From Nigrospora sphaerica (lineage: Eukaryota > Ascomycota > Sordariomycetes > Amphisphaeriales > Apiosporaceae), in the NCBI GenBank assembly GCA_018287875.1, contig JAGVVL010000001.1, positions 682,001 to 746,000 of the forward strand: a stretch of DNA of 64,000 nucleotides. Reading direction: 5' to 3'. Every line of letters begins with the position of its first letter. Within the stretch, counting starts at the first letter, position 1. Positions 46,787 through 60,433 of the stretch are shown in pieces. The position numbers were made by a program, and so were the translations under genes. The notes beneath the pieces are model-generated. The model was not told where the DNA came from. It made no database searches and worked only from the letters and a program-made list of their open reading frames with translations.

Positions 46787-49700
46787 ATGTCACGGCCAAG
46801 TGGCTGGCTGGACCCATCAGGAGCTGCTTCAGCCTACATGAAGGAGCATGCTTCCCTATGGGGCTTTCTGCAATGTCAGGGCGCAGGCGCATGGGAAGTA
46901 GTGAATGCTGTGAAGTAGTAGTAAGGTATCCAGTGGTGTGGCCCGTCCAAACCCCGGGTACTTTTGGAGGGCCTACCCGGGGCCCCCCAGCGGCCGCGTG
47001 GTGTTCCATGCCCATGCTCCATGCCTGACCACCACAGAGCCCGAGCTCACGCAACGGTAGAATTCGCGGGCCCTGCCGTTTCCCTGCGCCGCCCTAATGA
47101 TGTCATGGTAATTTGGACCGCGAGTCAGTATAGCTGTCAATTCCGCAATGATCGGCAGCCGCCTATACCTCAGTAGGGGGGTTTGAGAGCACAAGCTAGA
47201 TTGTGCCCAAGTTCTGCAATAGGTATAGAGGTACTCGCTACCAGGGCGCCCAAACCGGAAAGAAAGATGAAGTACTTGCCTAGGTAAGGTACGGCCGGAC
47301 CTTTGCTACCTCCCTAAGTTAACTCTCTGACCCTATCTACCGATTCGGCAGACCTCTTTTTTGTTTATAGTAGCTTTGCGCATTGTCTCTGAGAGGGCGA
47401 CTTCGCGGCCCCACTGGAGAGGGTCGTACTACGTGGCACTGAGAATGGGATAGATGCCCCTTCGCAGGACCCAGACCCAGAGGCCTTTCGAGCCCTACAT
47501 CTAAGTGAAACAGGTGCCTCTCACTGCCTCTCGACGGCGCAAGCAACACGTATGCGCCGGCTGGGTTGTTACGTACTTGTAGGGTGCGTTAGGGGATCCA
47601 TGGTCTGAAACGGCTAATATTCTGACAGCTCGTCGGCTGGCTCATCCTTGGGATACAGCTTACGTAGGTACGCAGTCAACGAGGAAAGCGCCGGCTGAAT
47701 CGGATATCCGGCGCCTGCAGTAGTGAATTCGGTGGCTGTATAGCGCTACGATTCCCGTCTCTCTACTAAACTAGGGCAATCTGCTAGACAGGGAGCGGAC
47801 CGCCAGCCGATGCAAAGCTCGTGCCATGCTCTCTTTGCCAGAAGGATGGGAGTACGGGAACGGAGGTTGATGACGGGCCATATCGGGGCAAGGTACCTGA
47901 GGGAGCTGGCTGACTGGTTGGGGACGTGACCCGCTTACACGACATTACGGTAGAAACCAGAGCAGAGCAATAGAGGGTGGTGATGAGCCCGTGGTTTTTG
48001 TTAAGTCTATGTACTCCCTGCGGGCGGCGGGAGGGAGGGGGGGGGGGAGAGCCACTCTGCCGTCCCGTTTGGGAGACAAGCACACCGTTGTTCGGCCGAT
48101 ACATGACCGGTCGCGCCCGGGGAGACGGGCCAGACGGGCGCCTGGTCACAGACCCGGGGCGCTGGGTTGCTGGATGTCGGTTGCGATGCAACGCTACAGC
48201 GTGCCAATGCGAGAGGACTGGACGGATTCGGACAGGAGGAATGGGTCGTGGTGGACGGGTTGCAACTGCCGACCGGTAATGATAGTTCGTTTCTGGCAGG
48301 TCAACCCGCCAGCTGTCCCGCCACGCGCGGCGGTGCAAGTCAGAAAAACAGCAGCAGCAACCAACACGAAAGGCGAGGCTGCGTTATTACCTTCCACCCA
48401 CTGTCCTCCTCCGCCTCTTTTCCTCTCACTCCATCCCTCACGTATCACGATGCCACTCTTGCCAGAGAATGCATCCTGTCTCACCCGCTCCCTCGTTTCC
48501 CCCCCTCTTTTCTCGTCTCCGCGCCGAGCGAACCGCCGAAGGTCCCATGGCTAAACGCCCCCAAAGAAGAAGGAGAGCACAGGGCGCGCACGCGTGGTGA
48601 CAGGGATGTCGGTTAGAGGGCAGAGAGGGGGAGTGGCCCAGCCCTCTCCACCGCCTGGGGCCTCACGATGCAACCCCCTAGGGCTGGTGAGCGCCGCGGG
48701 CTGCCAACGTTGCAAAGTCAAAGAGTCGAGGACAGGCAAGGTCCGACTCGGTCACGGTATGGCTTGATCGAAAGCGGACAAAGAGGCCCCCCCCCCTGCT
48801 TTCCCCCCTTCCCAAATGCTACTTTGGCGGCGATGCGGTGCGATGCGCGAGGGCGATGCGCTGCGCAAGGGAGCGATGGGCACACAGATCTAGGGGACCT
48901 CTTGATCTATCATCTCGGAACCGAACACGCGACCATGTTGCCCCCCATTTCCTTCCTTCCCTTGCCCGTCCGAGTCCGGCGGAGGTTTGTTGTTCATTTC
49001 GGCGCGCTGTGCACAGTAGTATTGACGACGGTATGTGCATGACATCTTCCTTACTATTGGCGCGGCATCGGACCTCCTGCCCTTTTCTAGCCGGCCAGTG
49101 TGTGCGCCCGGGAAAGTGGTACAGACGCGCTGGCCCCGATTGCATACCTCCAGGGCCATAGGCACAGACGGGTTTGTTGTTGGGCGGACGAGGAGCCCAC
49201 TATTGTGTGTCGGACCGCCGAGGGCTCCAACACGCGCCGCAGCAGCGAGATGGGAGATTGTCCGTCATGCGCACATCAGCCACCCCGACTGCCACACCGC
49301 ACACAGGCAATATACGGGGCGCGCCTACGCAGGGCCCGCACGCGACAGCCATTGCAGTTATCGTGACCGATGCCACCGAAAGTACCGCTCTCCCTCCTCT
49401 CTTCTTCCCTCAGCCGACTGCCGGCCGCCAGCCCAAGTACCGGGGTAGCCTGGTTAGACACAGACCGAAGATCTCGATGGTGCTATCCACATGACATTTT
49501 CGGCCATGGCCTTTTCCTCCTGCCTCCGCCCTCTGTCTTTCTGTCCCCTTACCCCAGGCACATGGGCATGGGAGGAGCTCTTCGCACGCGATGGTCTTGG
49601 CGGTAGGCATCTCACTTGCCCGGTCGGGCAACTTTGCAGTGCGCAACGAGTCGTAAGTGCATCGTGGCGTCTCCTTGGGATACGGCTGGGGAGGGGCGTA

Positions 49701-51373
49701 CCACCCACCCGAAGTCGGCTACGGATCAGCTACAGATCAGCCCGCTACCGGGGGTGTCCTGTAGCACGTTGTGACAAGTCCCCTGATGACTCTGCTCCGT
49801 ATCAAGCCGAAGGGGGGGGGAAGTCGTTTTGTTTTCTTTTCGTCATGGTTGCAACCCCAAATCTGCAGCCTACCCAACACAGCTGCGGCTGCAGTTTTCG
49901 GACGCGCAGGCGGCTTAGGAGGGGGCAGAATCGGACGAGTTTCGGCTCGGCCTCTCCATCCAGCCTGCCGGTTGGCAAGCTCGCTGGCCACGGGCTTTTT
50001 TCTCTATCCCGGTTTGCGCGTGCGCGGGCGCGTACGGCCCCCCCGGCCTCTCGCCTCGCAGTGCCTGCCTGTTGGCTGACCTCCTTGGCTTTCCCTACGC
50101 GGCGCCTGCCACGCTTGTCCTGTCCCCAAGCAGAAAGCACGCACTGTAGGTCCGAAACGGCCGCGTCACAAGGGTGACCGGACGGGAACGCCGCCCCAAC
50201 TTTCACGTACGATGCCCGCCTGGGGGGAGGAGGGGCAAGGTCTCCCATCGTCGGCATAGGCCTTTCGCGCGCTGACCTGACGAATGGCAGGGCCGGAAAT
50301 TGCATTCCATCCCGCCCGAAAGCTCGCCCATGGCAGGGTTGCAATCGGGCGCCACTCCGGACGTGCAAGCCAGAGCGGGCGGTTGGTGGTGCGCAGAACA
50401 ATAGCTGCGCGGGCCTGCGTTGCATCGCATGGCCCAGCAAGCAATTGTACCGCCCGCGTGCCCGCCAGGCACCGACCAGGGAGGGGCCAGGGGGGGAAAG
50501 AGAGGGCGGCCGATAGTGAAATCACCTCTCAAGGCATTCCCGCGAGAGATCCTAGGGTTGGATCCTCCGTAGCCATTGTGGGGGATTGCTTTCCGCGCGC
50601 AAAAAAGGGCCGTGTGGGCTGGAGATCATTGGGCCATTATCCCTCACCCAAGCCGCCAACCCGGCCCTATATCTTCATGGTGAAAGGCCCCCATACCTTC
50701 GACTCGCGCCGAGCCCCGTCGGAGTCGCAATTGCAACGCTGCCACCGCCCGGGATCCAACGCAAGCTCCTAAGATATGTGTTGAAGGAAGGCCCGGAGCT
50801 GGGCAATCGAGTAAGCCTCGCACGAGAGACGGAAAAGAAACAAATCATCACAAACCCGGCGCCTACGGGCTCGGTGGGCGGGGTTCGCTGCCTCGGAGCT
50901 TCCCATTTACGGCAAGGCCAACGGACGACTCTGTCGTCAGTCCCATGGGGCCACCACCTCGGCCGGCTCGTGGATGAGGGGAGGGACCTTGGTGAAAAGC
51001 TCTGTCGTGATGGGCCGTCGATGCCGATTCCCCCGCCTGCGCCGTCGGGGAGGGGTTGGAGATGGTATCTCGATGTAAGCATGGGAAGCTAGCCGGCCAC
51101 TGCGCCGGCCGAGCACCTTTTGCGCGGTTTTTCTCCTTCGTTCTCCATCCGCTCCGAGGGAGGATGCAAGAGGGGAGGTTTCCATCCTGCCCGTGCGAGC
51201 TGCTGCTGCTACTATTACTGTTGTGTGTATACGTGTATGTATATTTGCGTGCGTGTGCATGTGTCGTGTGTATCCCTGCGGGCTGACATGTGTACCCCAT
51301 GGCAAGCACAAGCGCAAGCACATCGTCTCACTGCTACGCCGGTGAGCCTCGGCGTTGTCGTTCTGCTCGTGAT

Positions 51374-51395
51374 CCCCCCCCCCCCCCCCCCCCCC
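51374..51395. repeat. C22 homopolymer
   Basis: Twenty-two consecutive C on the plus strand, the longest homopolymer in the window. On the minus strand it is a G22 tract, able to form a G-quadruplex in principle. Length in the assembly may be imprecise. Confidence 0.9.
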
Positions 51396-54300
51396 AAAGA
51401 TCTGGAATGCTCGGCTTGCAACGACACGAGATGCCGGGGAAGGCCATGCCGCGTCTTTTGCCGGCTTTCGCCATGTCACCAACGCAACCAACGGCTTGGC
51501 GTAACGACTCGCACTCGGTCTCCCACCTCCAGGCTCCTCACGTTACATAATCGGTACTGTGTCATGGTATCCGCCGGGCAGGCTCCATCCGCGCCGGCCG
51601 GGCGAACTCAAGTGGCACCCCCGTCCCCGTAGCCGGGGGGTTCGTGAGCGTAATTGCACCGTTGTCGCCCGTCAACCTCCGCCGCCCCCCCCGGGTGCCA
51701 CCCTTCAAATTGTTCAAAGATAGCAAATGCCACCTGTCTTCGCCACCGAAAGGGACGCTGGGATGCCACGATGCGACGCAGAAACTTCGTGTTCGGAGAC
51801 TTCCTTGCTGTGCCCTGACATCATGGCCCGCGGGACACGCGGCGGCACAGCCTCGCCTGCCCGCCGATCACTGCCTTTCTGCACCCTTCTCACCCGCTTC
51901 GCACAGGAACGGCTCGGGCAGGGTCGAGGACGATTCAGGGTCCTTCGTCCGTTCCCCGGCGGGGCCCGCAAAGTCTCTAGAGCCTAACCGAGCCGACTAT
52001 TGAAATATGCCATTTGGCTTTGAAGCCTTCTCGAAGCCGTCGAAGCTCTTTCGCCGGGCGATGCAACGTTATCGGATCCAAGCCCCCCCTGCCTGGCCTG
52101 ACCTAAGGTCTTCCTTTTCGCTCCGTCGGATCTGTTTTTCGGGAAATGGAGCCGGAAGGCATCCAGCTTTTCCTTTTCTTCTTTCATTATTTTTCGACAC
52201 CGTCGCCACCCAGGCCGCGCGCTGCCCCCGAGCGGATTGCCGATCCTGCGACCCTGTCCCGGGAACACCACGAACTTCTCACATGCGCTGCAGGAAGAGA
52301 CCACACTGACGTCGGACACGGCTGGCTAGTTTTCTCTTCTGCGCACCCCCCCCTCTCTCCGCTTCTGGTATATTTCTCTGTCGATCGCATCGTCCCTCTT
52401 GCTGCTTTCTTCAGGAGGTGGCTTCTGCTCTCGGTTCATGCGCACTGCATCTTGGGACATGGTTCGGACATGTGTATCCTGGCAGGTGATCCCCATACCG
52501 GCAACAAGGGCTGGACCTGCAGCCGGTACTCGCTAGCCTATGCCGGCTCCCGCTCTCCTCATTCCCGCCTCACTCGCCAACGGACCGCTGATCTCGAAAG
52601 TATATACTCTACGGATGTTGTCCTCATTCCCGCCGTCGAGCTTGTGTTTGATGATGGCATGCCACCCCCTCGTGTCTTTTATGACGGTGCAACCCGCTGA
52701 TCACTCGGGTTCGCTTACACTCCCCCCCCTCCGCTGCCCCTTCACGATGCTGGACCGCCCCGGCCGTGGTCGTGGACAACCACACCCCCCCCCCCGGGAA
52801 CCAAAGCGCCGTGGCTTACGCGTTCATCAGCCGCTACCGCCCACCCGCAGCGGCTGGCCGGCGCCATGGACGCCGTTGCCCTGAGGGACCGAGGGGGCAT
52901 TGCTGTGGAATCCAACGGCCCGGCCACGGTACGAATGCTGCGGGGTCGCCTGAAGCTCCCCCCTTGCCCCTCCTCTGCCACTTCGCCGCATCTGGTCATA
53001 TTCCCACGGCCATGACAGCCCACCCCACGCCTTGATGCCCTTTTTCCGGTGCACCGTCGTCGAAATGGGCCGGATGGGCCACCACCGCCCCTTCCAAACA
53101 ACGACGTCGGTACTTCCTCCCCAGAACTGCCGTTGGTGGTGCGGGGCTTGCTTGCCCAGACGAGTCCCCAGGGAACCTAGCACAAGCTCCTCACGGGCCA
53201 CGCAACAACGAGCTATGCGTACCTTTACCTCCTGCCCTTCAGGACCACGGCCTCGTGGCCAGCAGGTACGGTGCAGATTTCACTCCCCCCCAAAAGAAGG
53301 CTGCGCCTCCGCAGGAGATTAAATGAGTCGCGAAGGCGATGGGTCCCGGAACGCACTATGAGGAGGTCGAGCCGATTTTCTTTGCGACGAGGTCCAAGGA
53401 TCTCAGCTTCTCGGCGTTGTGGTGGGTTCGCCAACACGTAGGCCGTCGTTGTGTCAACTGAGCTAAGGTGTCGGCGGGTTTGATCAGTTGGGCGCCATGG
53501 CGCGCCGGACCTGAGGAAGCCACGAAAGTTCTCCCCTCTTTCTCCGCTTCTCCCCTTTTTTTCCCCCGGGGGCAGGTCGCCAAAATAGGTCCGCTCAGGA
53601 CTGCCGCCGTCCCAATACCGCCCCTGTGGCTTCCAATATAGGTGCCGTGCTATATGTCCGTGGCGGGTGTTGGCAGGCAGCGCGGCTCCGGTGGCGGTGA
53701 AACCTCAGCCTTCGGCGGCTTTTGCCTCGTCCGCGCATCGGCATGTGTGCCCGGAACGGGTCCTCTGAGCCGTTCCGGGACCGGGTCGTCGGTCTTAGCG
53801 ACAGGCCCTCAAGGTTTTTCGGCGTACCAGTCCGCCGGCCATTCCATCGGTTGTAACCACCGAATCTCGAAGATGCCATGGGGGTTTCTTTCCTCGAGGG
53901 AAGTTGAAAACGGTAGGTTCTTCGCTGAGGATGCCGTAGCTGCTTGGGGTCCCGGGGCGGAGAGAGTTCTCTTCGGCGGCCAGCGTCGGTCCGCCGGGGC
54001 TTCTTATTCAAGAAGTACGTTTTCGAGGTGCCGTAGCGATGTGGGCGCGTATGACCCAGGAACTTCTGCTGAATCATGGCGCTACCAAAGTGATATGAAA
54101 AACACCCTCTCGTGGCTTGTGACTTTCCTTTTGATCACTTGTTTCTAGAAGGCGACGGAGAGAGAAGCTGGAAGCTGCTCACAAAGTCGCAACCAGCGCG
54201 GGAGGAGGTCGAGACGGAAGTGTCATGAAAGAAAAAGAAAACAACCAAGTTGAAAGTCTCTCGTACGGGATGCTGCTTACGCATGGATCTTCCGAACGAA

Positions 54301-56530
54301 GTGAGGTTTTACTCTCCCGTTTCCTCGGAAGAGGTTGCATTCTCCCCGGTTCCTTCGCAGCGGCCGCTTTCAACGAGCATCTATCGTCGACCCGATCAGA
54401 CGAAGATTAATGTTGTGAGCTACGCCAAGTTTCCACGGACCACGGGTGTTCGTGCAGCGACACCCAACTCCTTTGGTGTCGTAACCGTGTCACACCCACT
54501 CGAAGCCCAAAGCCAGTATCACAACATGACCAAATTGACCTCACTTGGGGAGCTTGGGGGGCTGGCCCCTCCCAATCTGTAGTCGATCCCGTTGTCTCGC
54601 CGGGCTCTCGGCCCTCCTTTTTCCGACCCGGCGGCGTTCTTGGGGCGTTGGGAAAAGGAGCGGCATCAAACCCATCGTATTCCACGGTCACGGGGGATAT
54701 CAAGCATGCTGGCCGCTGCCCAGCATTCTCGGTCGCTCCAGAGGCAGTAGATGTACATGGCGGCTTGGTCACCGCCAAAGAACCGAGCCTTAGGCCCTCC
54801 GGGTGCTTGAAAACAGGAAACCGCAGCCACTATAAGGCAACTATCCCTTTGTCCTAGAAGGTGATGCGAGAGAGGACTCTTGGGTCTCACTATATGTATA
54901 TGTGCCCAGATTGCTGCCGATACACCGCTTTTCTCAGCAGAGCCTCAAAAAACTGTTTACGAGCAACAACTCGGTTTTCTCTTCAAATACCCAAAACTCA
55001 CAAACATGTACACGTGGTTTCGGCCGGTGCGCCCTCACCCGGACAGGAGGGACTGGATTACATTGCAAGTTCACAATGACTCGCTTCCTGCCTTCTTTCC
55101 CGTAGGCCGGGGACGCAGAGCTATCCGTCAGCCCGCACTTTCCCCAGCTTCTCCTCCACGCCAGCAGGGACCATGCGCGGCTTCGCCCCCTAGCCAGGAG
55201 ATAATGGGGGGTTTGCCGGCGTCCGAGGTGTCACAATACTCTCACCGTTGGGCTCGAGCTTTTTGGAGGGGAGGGGGGGCTGGACAAGTAGAGAAAGTTT
55301 GGCAGTGATATGACCTGGGCATCGCTCTTGAGCCACATGAGAAGCGGTCGGAACCACTACCTAGCGATGTGGCATTAGTAACGGTAGACTGGTTCGTCGG
55401 CGCTTCCCGTTCTCTTCCACAGTCTTGGTCTGGTTATTGACAGTGGATTGCCGCTTGTTTTGTTGGCCCAAGGCGATGTTCTATTGGAAATATCTTTGGG
55501 CTTCCCTTTCTTCTGTGGTACTTGATGCTATGGTATCGATACCCACGTACGTCCCTTAGGCTCTTTAAAACCCATGGGGCGACGGAAGCTACGGACGACA
55601 CTGCTTACTCCCCCGCCGTTATACCAAATCTAGCTCCACACACGTTCAATTCCCCCGTGGAGGAGTAATAACGCAATACTTTTGACACGCACGTGTGCCG
55701 GCGCGGGACGTCCTCTCGCCCAAGGGAATGAATATGGTGGGTGCACGGCGGATGGACGTCTGCAGGCCGACCGGGGAGGGGGATGGGATGTCGTCGGCCG
55801 CCGAGCCGCACAACCTCCCCGGCGTCTCCGTGCAGCAGCAGCTAATGCGCATGTCCGAAGATGCCTTAGGGCGATGCGCATGGCATAGGCGAGATGGTTT
55901 TTCGGCGCGACGTCGAGCCGGGGGGAGAGGCAAGGTTGGGAGACCTCCCCGCCTCTGCCACGTGCGGGCAAAGACAGGTCAATGGGGGGGGGGGGGGGAG
56001 AGAGAGGCAGCAGAAGGAAAAAAGGTACGTCGGCCAAGCCCGCTTTCGGAGCCGGTGCCGGGGCCCGAGAGCGCCAAGATGGCAAAACAACGGCAGAGAG
56101 CCAAGTGAGCTGACCTTTTCCCCCCGATGGATCGACTGCAGAGAAAAGGCGGGCGCATCTCCAGCATAACACGCGGGATCCGCCGGTCAGCCGGGCCGCG
56201 GGGCCATCAATTAGCCTGAATGGGCAGGGCCGACGGCGGGCCAGAGGAGGCCGAGGCCGAGGCCACGACAGCGAGACGGTGTGTGTGTTTGTTCGCTTGG
56301 GCTCGTCTCTTGCGGTGTTTTTCTGGCCTTATTTCTAAAGGGAACTGCCGGGCTTCCGTTCGATGGCCCCCCTCCTCTTCAGCCGCTCCCGTCCCGCCCC
56401 CCATCCCATCCCGTCGTCGTATCCGCTCGCTCGTCTACTCGGAACACGACACCACGCGGGGCTCGCCCACATCATCCTATAACACACTCGCCTAAACAGC
56501 CACCGAGGAGACCGGTCCACCACCACTACC

Positions 56531-58972
56531 ATGGCGGCGGCTGCTCACGACACCAAGCCGGCGCTCCTGGGCCCGACCGAGGATGGCAGCCGGTACGAGC
56601 TGTTCAGCCCGACGGCGCTGCCGCAGGCGGCTGGCTTCCTCTGGAACCAGCGCATGATGATCCAGATGACGTGCCGCGGATATGCCGTGGCGCAGTTCAT
56701 GCAGCCCGAGCCGGCCAAGTACGCGCACGCGCCGAACCTCGAGGCGCGCACCTTCATGCAGCCCGAGCAGGGCTATTACGCTCACCACCCGGGCCGCTTC
56801 GTCTACATCCGCGAGGACGGCGACGGCGAGGCCGAGGGGGCCGCCGGCAAGCTGCTCTTCTCGGCGCCCTACGAGCCCGTCCGCGCCCCGCTCGACGCCT
56901 TTGTCTTTTCGGCCGGCAAGGCGGACCTGTCGTGGCGCGTCGAGGCGTGCGGCGTGCGCGTCGAGATGACGCTTGTGGTGCCGACGCACGACGTGGCCGA
57001 GCTGTGGACGGTCAAGGTGACCAATACGACGGAGCGCGCGCGCCGCCTCAGCGTCGTGCCCTACTTTCCCATCGGCTACATGTCGTGGATGAACCAGGGG
57101 GCCTCGTACCGCGCCGACCTGGGCGGCGTCGTCGCCACCAGCATCACGCCGTACCAGAAGGCGGCCGACTACTTCAAGAACCGCGAGCTCAAGGACCAGA
57201 CCTACTTTCTCTGCGAGACGGCGCCCGACGCCTGGGAGGCGCGCCAGGACGCCTTCGAGGGCGAGGGCGGCCTGCACCGGCCCTCGGCCCTCGACGCGCC
57301 CATGCTCGGCAACAGCGACGCCCTCTACGAGACGCCCACGGCGGCCGTGCAGTACCGCGCCGCGCTGGCGGCGGGCGAGACGCGCGAGTACCGCTTCCTG
57401 TTCGGACCGGCCAAGGACGACGCCGAGATGGCCGCCATGCGCGCCAAGTACCTCAGCGCCGAGGGCTTCGCGGCGACGGCGCGCGCCTACGCCGACTACA
57501 TCGAGGCCGGCAGCGGGTGCCTGCGCATCGAGACGCCCGACGCCGCCCTCGACAACCTCGTCAACCACTGGCTGCCGCGGCAGTGCTACTACCACGGCGA
57601 CGTGAACCGGCTGACGACGGACCCGCAGACGCGCAACTACATGCAGGACAACATGGGCATGAGCTTCATCAAGCCGGCCGTCGCCCGCGCCGCCCTCGTG
57701 ACGGCCCTGTCGCAGCAGGAGGCCTCGGGCGCCATGCCCGACGGCATCCTGCTGGTGCCCGGCGCCGAGCTCAAGTACATCAACCAGATCCCCCACACGG
57801 ACCACTGCGTCTGGCTGCCCGTCGCCCTCGAGATCTACCTGGCCGAGACGGCCGACTACGCGCTGCTGGACGAGCCGGTGCCCGGCGGCGACGGCCGCTC
57901 CGACACGGCCGGCGAGCGCATCGCCCGCGCCATGGACTGGCTGCTGTCGGCGGCGGCGCGCGACGCTCGCGGCCTCAGCTACATCGCCCAGGGCGACTGG
58001 TGCGACCCCATGAACATGGCGGGCTGGAAGGGTAAGGGCGTGTCGGGCTGGCTGACGGTGGCGACGGCGCACGCACTGGGCCTCTGGGCCGCCGTGTGCG
58101 AGCAACGCGGGCGCGCCGACGACGCCGCCCGGTACCGCGCCGGCGCCGCCGAGGTCAACGCCGCCGCCAACACGCACCTCTGGGACGGCGAGTGGTTCGC
58201 GCGCGGCATCACCGACGCCGGCGTCCCCTTCGGCGTGCGCACCGACCGCGAGGGCCGCTTCTGGCTTAACCCCCAGGCCTGGGCCCTGCTGGGCGGCGCC
58301 GCCACCGCCCCCGAGCAGCGCGCCGCCATGCTCGCACACGTCGACGCCCAGCTCGACTCGCCCTACGGCCCGGCCATGTTCGCCCCGCCCTACACGGCCA
58401 TGCGCGAGGACGTCGGCCGCGTGACGCAGAAGTACCCGGGCCAGGGCGAGAACGGTTCCGTCTACAACCACGCCGCCGTCTTTTACATCTGGAGCCTGTA
58501 CGCCCTGGCCGACGGCGACGGCGACGGCGAGGCCGACCGCGCCTACCGGCACCTGCGGCAGATGATACCGGGCCCCGACGAGGCCGACTACCGGCAACGG
58601 GGCCAGCTGCCCGTCTTCGTGCCCAACTACTACCGCGGCGGGTGGCGCGACCGGCCGCGCACGGCCGGCCGGTCGAGCCAGCTCTTCAACACGGGCACCG
58701 TCTCGTGGCTGTACCGCTGCGTCGTCGACGGCCTCTGCGGCCTGCGCGGCGCCCCCACCGGCCTGCGCGTCGCGCCTCAGCTGCCCTCGCACTGGGACCA
58801 CATCAAGGCCGAGCGCCGCTTCCGTGGCGCCACCTTCCGCGTCGACATCCGCCGCGCCGACGTCGACAAGGTCACGGTCCGCTGCGGCGACCGGACCCTG
58901 CCCGAGCCCCTCGTCACCGACATCCGCCCCGGCGCCGAGTACGACCTCGCCGTCCTCGTGCCGCGCGCCTGA
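56531..58972 (+). CDS. GH94 phosphorylase, probable cellobionic acid phosphorylase
   Basis: Intronless, predicted 813-aa cytosolic enzyme (no signal peptide) of glycoside hydrolase family 94. Family members split a beta-glucoside with phosphate, giving alpha-glucose 1-phosphate. Residues about 15-290 form the N-terminal beta-sandwich and about 330-760 the (alpha/alpha)6 catalytic barrel. [11 protein letters not shown] carries the general acid Asp492, and [10 protein letters not shown] and [11 protein letters not shown] are further active-site region blocks. Length and motif resemble the branch containing Neurospora NCU09425 (NdvB), characterised as cellobionic acid phosphorylase, which yields glucose 1-phosphate and gluconate. 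That would salvage products of LPMO and cellobiose dehydrogenase attack on cellulose. The start has a good context (CACTACCATGG). Codon use is extremely G/C-ending, so both an 869-codon antisense frame and a 584-codon offset frame stay open. GH94 is uncommon in fungi; a bacterial origin is possible. Specificity for cellobionate is inferred. Confidence 0.85.
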   Translation: MAAAAHDTKPALLGPTEDGSRYELFSPTALPQAAGFLWNQRMMIQMTCRGYAVAQFMQPEPAKYAHAPNLEARTFMQPEQGYYAHHPGRFVYIREDGDGEAEGAAGKLLFSAPYEPVRAPLDAFVFSAGKADLSWRVEACGVRVEMTLVVPTHDVAELWTVKVTNTTERARRLSVVPYFPIGYMSWMNQGASYRADLGGVVATSITPYQKAADYFKNRELKDQTYFLCETAPDAWEARQDAFEGEGGLHRPSALDAPMLGNSDALYETPTAAVQYRAALAAGETREYRFLFGPAKDDAEMAAMRAKYLSAEGFAATARAYADYIEAGSGCLRIETPDAALDNLVNHWLPRQCYYHGDVNRLTTDPQTRNYMQDNMGMSFIKPAVARAALVTALSQQEASGAMPDGILLVPGAELKYINQIPHTDHCVWLPVALEIYLAETADYALLDEPVPGGDGRSDTAGERIARAMDWLLSAAARDARGLSYIAQGDWCDPMNMAGWKGKGVSGWLTVATAHALGLWAAVCEQRGRADDAARYRAGAAEVNAAANTHLWDGEWFARGITDAGVPFGVRTDREGRFWLNPQAWALLGGAATAPEQRAAMLAHVDAQLDSPYGPAMFAPPYTAMREDVGRVTQKYPGQGENGSVYNHAAVFYIWSLYALADGDGDGEADRAYRHLRQMIPGPDEADYRQRGQLPVFVPNYYRGGWRDRPRTAGRSSQLFNTGTVSWLYRCVVDGLCGLRGAPTGLRVAPQLPSHWDHIKAERRFRGATFRVDIRRADVDKVTVRCGDRTLPEPLVTDIRPGAEYDLAVLVPRA

Positions 58973-60433
58973 GAAGGGGTGCCCGTGGTGCGCCGTGGAG
59001 TGGGGTTTCCCCGGTGGGAGGGGGCGGAACTGGACGAGCGATGGCCATGAAGCTGGAACTCGCGCTTTCAAATGGGGGAAGGAGGGAAAGGGGGAACGCA
59101 ATGGGCCTCCCCCCCCCTGGTTTTCTTGTATGTATCATACTCTTTCCGGACGCGGCCACAGGTAGATTAGACACGGGATCCGCATCGAGCTTTTTGTTCG
59201 CTGACTGTCATCCCGACCCGTTGGAAACGGCCTTCCCTGGTCGGCTCGGGGTATCGTGATCCTCTCGTGCGAGTCTCCGAGGTAACGGACCCTCCGGCCG
59301 CGGGGGTCTCGAAGTAGTCAGTCATCCGTGGACGCGACCGACCGTAACCTTCCGGATTTTCTGACCCACCAGCCTGGCAGCCCCCCCGCCGGCGCGATCA
59401 AACCCACGACAACCTAGGGTGGGGTGGTTGTTCCGTCCCCGACGGCGAGTTCGAGGAACAAGGAACGTCTGCCTCGAGCGTATCGGCGCCCGTTGCGTTG
59501 ACGGACGACGGCCCCCATCGTACGGCCTCTTCCCCCGCTGCACGCAGCTCCGTGTCAAAGGTTTAGCAAGGGACCGCCGTTTTTCAACCGGCTGCGAGCC
59601 CGACGTGGCACCCGGCGGGCCCGGCGGGCGGGGACAAGATGGTCTCCGGCCGGGCGGATGGAACCGGGGAATGGGACGGGACGGGGGGGGGGGGAAAGTC
59701 TTTGGGTTGGCGCTCGGCTGGCGGCCGCGAGATCCCTCGCCTCGGGGGTTTTAGTGCCTTCCCCTGTTCGGCCTTTCGGAAACCGAAAACCCCGGTCCCG
59801 GGCGCAAACGTGCGAAAGACCTCGTCCCGACGCCGAATCGACCACGACCTAACAGAAGCAAGCCATCGGCTAGCATCGAGGCGCGCCGCGAGACCCTCAG
59901 CACGGCCGGCCCATGGTTTCCGCCCCCTTGAGATTTTTTTGTTTCCCGAGGTGTAGCGCCGGATCCCATTACCTCCCCTCCCACCTCCGTGGTTTCGATC
60001 AAGTTACCCCTTTTTATCTGCCGCGGCCGTAAAGTGACGACCGTACACTCATATTTCGCCAGACCGCTTGGACTACGGACCCCTGTGCTGCCTTCTAGGT
60101 TTGGGGAGCCCCCCCGATTCGGCCTGGCGGGATGGCTTTTGGCTCAACAGCTGCGGATCGTGGGACCTCGAGAGGGAGCCAGCCATGGCTACGTTCTGCA
60201 AAAACATAAGAAAAGGGGTTCATCGCAAAGCATCACAATGACACGAGAAGCACCAAGTGGTGGGGATTAACATTAGATCTTGGTATTGTAAGAAGCACTG
60301 CCATTTTTTATGTTTTGTTAGAATGCCCATGTAGATTGCACGGAGCGCAAGATCCCTCGGCGCGTCCTGTGTCCGACGCACCCTCCCGTCGCTCCCTGCT
60401 CGACCGGGCACACGCCGCGCGGGCGGGCTTTCC
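58973..60433. other. Convergent spacer between GH94 and FAD-oxidase genes
   Basis: About 1.5 kb between two 3' ends. It contains an 11-G run (59684-59694) and is otherwise GC-rich without protein-like frames. No RNA gene or repeat family was recognised. Confidence 0.5.

Larger units (their letters stand above)
40964..56530. other. 15.6-kb gene-poor region
   Basis: No complete gene could be supported. Simple sequence includes GA and TG tracts (42721-42774), a 13-C run (45177-45189), an 11-G run (48037-48047), a 22-C run (51374-51395) and a 15-G run (55984-55998). A 32-bp direct duplication is at 45726-45789 and a protein-like relic at 46463-46786. Base composition stays balanced, so this does not look like an AT-rich island made by repeat-induced mutation. 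The last few hundred bases (about 56200-56530) are the promoter of the GH94 gene and carry one GGCTAA (minus strand, 56211-56216), a core that XlnR-type regulators can bind. Confidence 0.5.

Noticed and set aside
53420..53475. tRNA-like A-box match on the minus strand (TAGCTCAGTTG)
   Set aside because: The expected D-stem partner, anticodon stem and B-box do not form at the right spacing.
56281..58035. 584-codon plus-strand frame overlapping GH94
   Set aside because: An out-of-frame shadow made almost only of Arg, Pro, Ala and Gly; the true frame starts at 56531.
56492..59101. 869-codon open frame antisense to the GH94 gene
   Set aside because: Its translation is Val/Ala/Arg/Gly/His-rich with no domain, and it mirrors exactly the GC3-biased GH94 gene. 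The sense frame has clear GH94 motifs.
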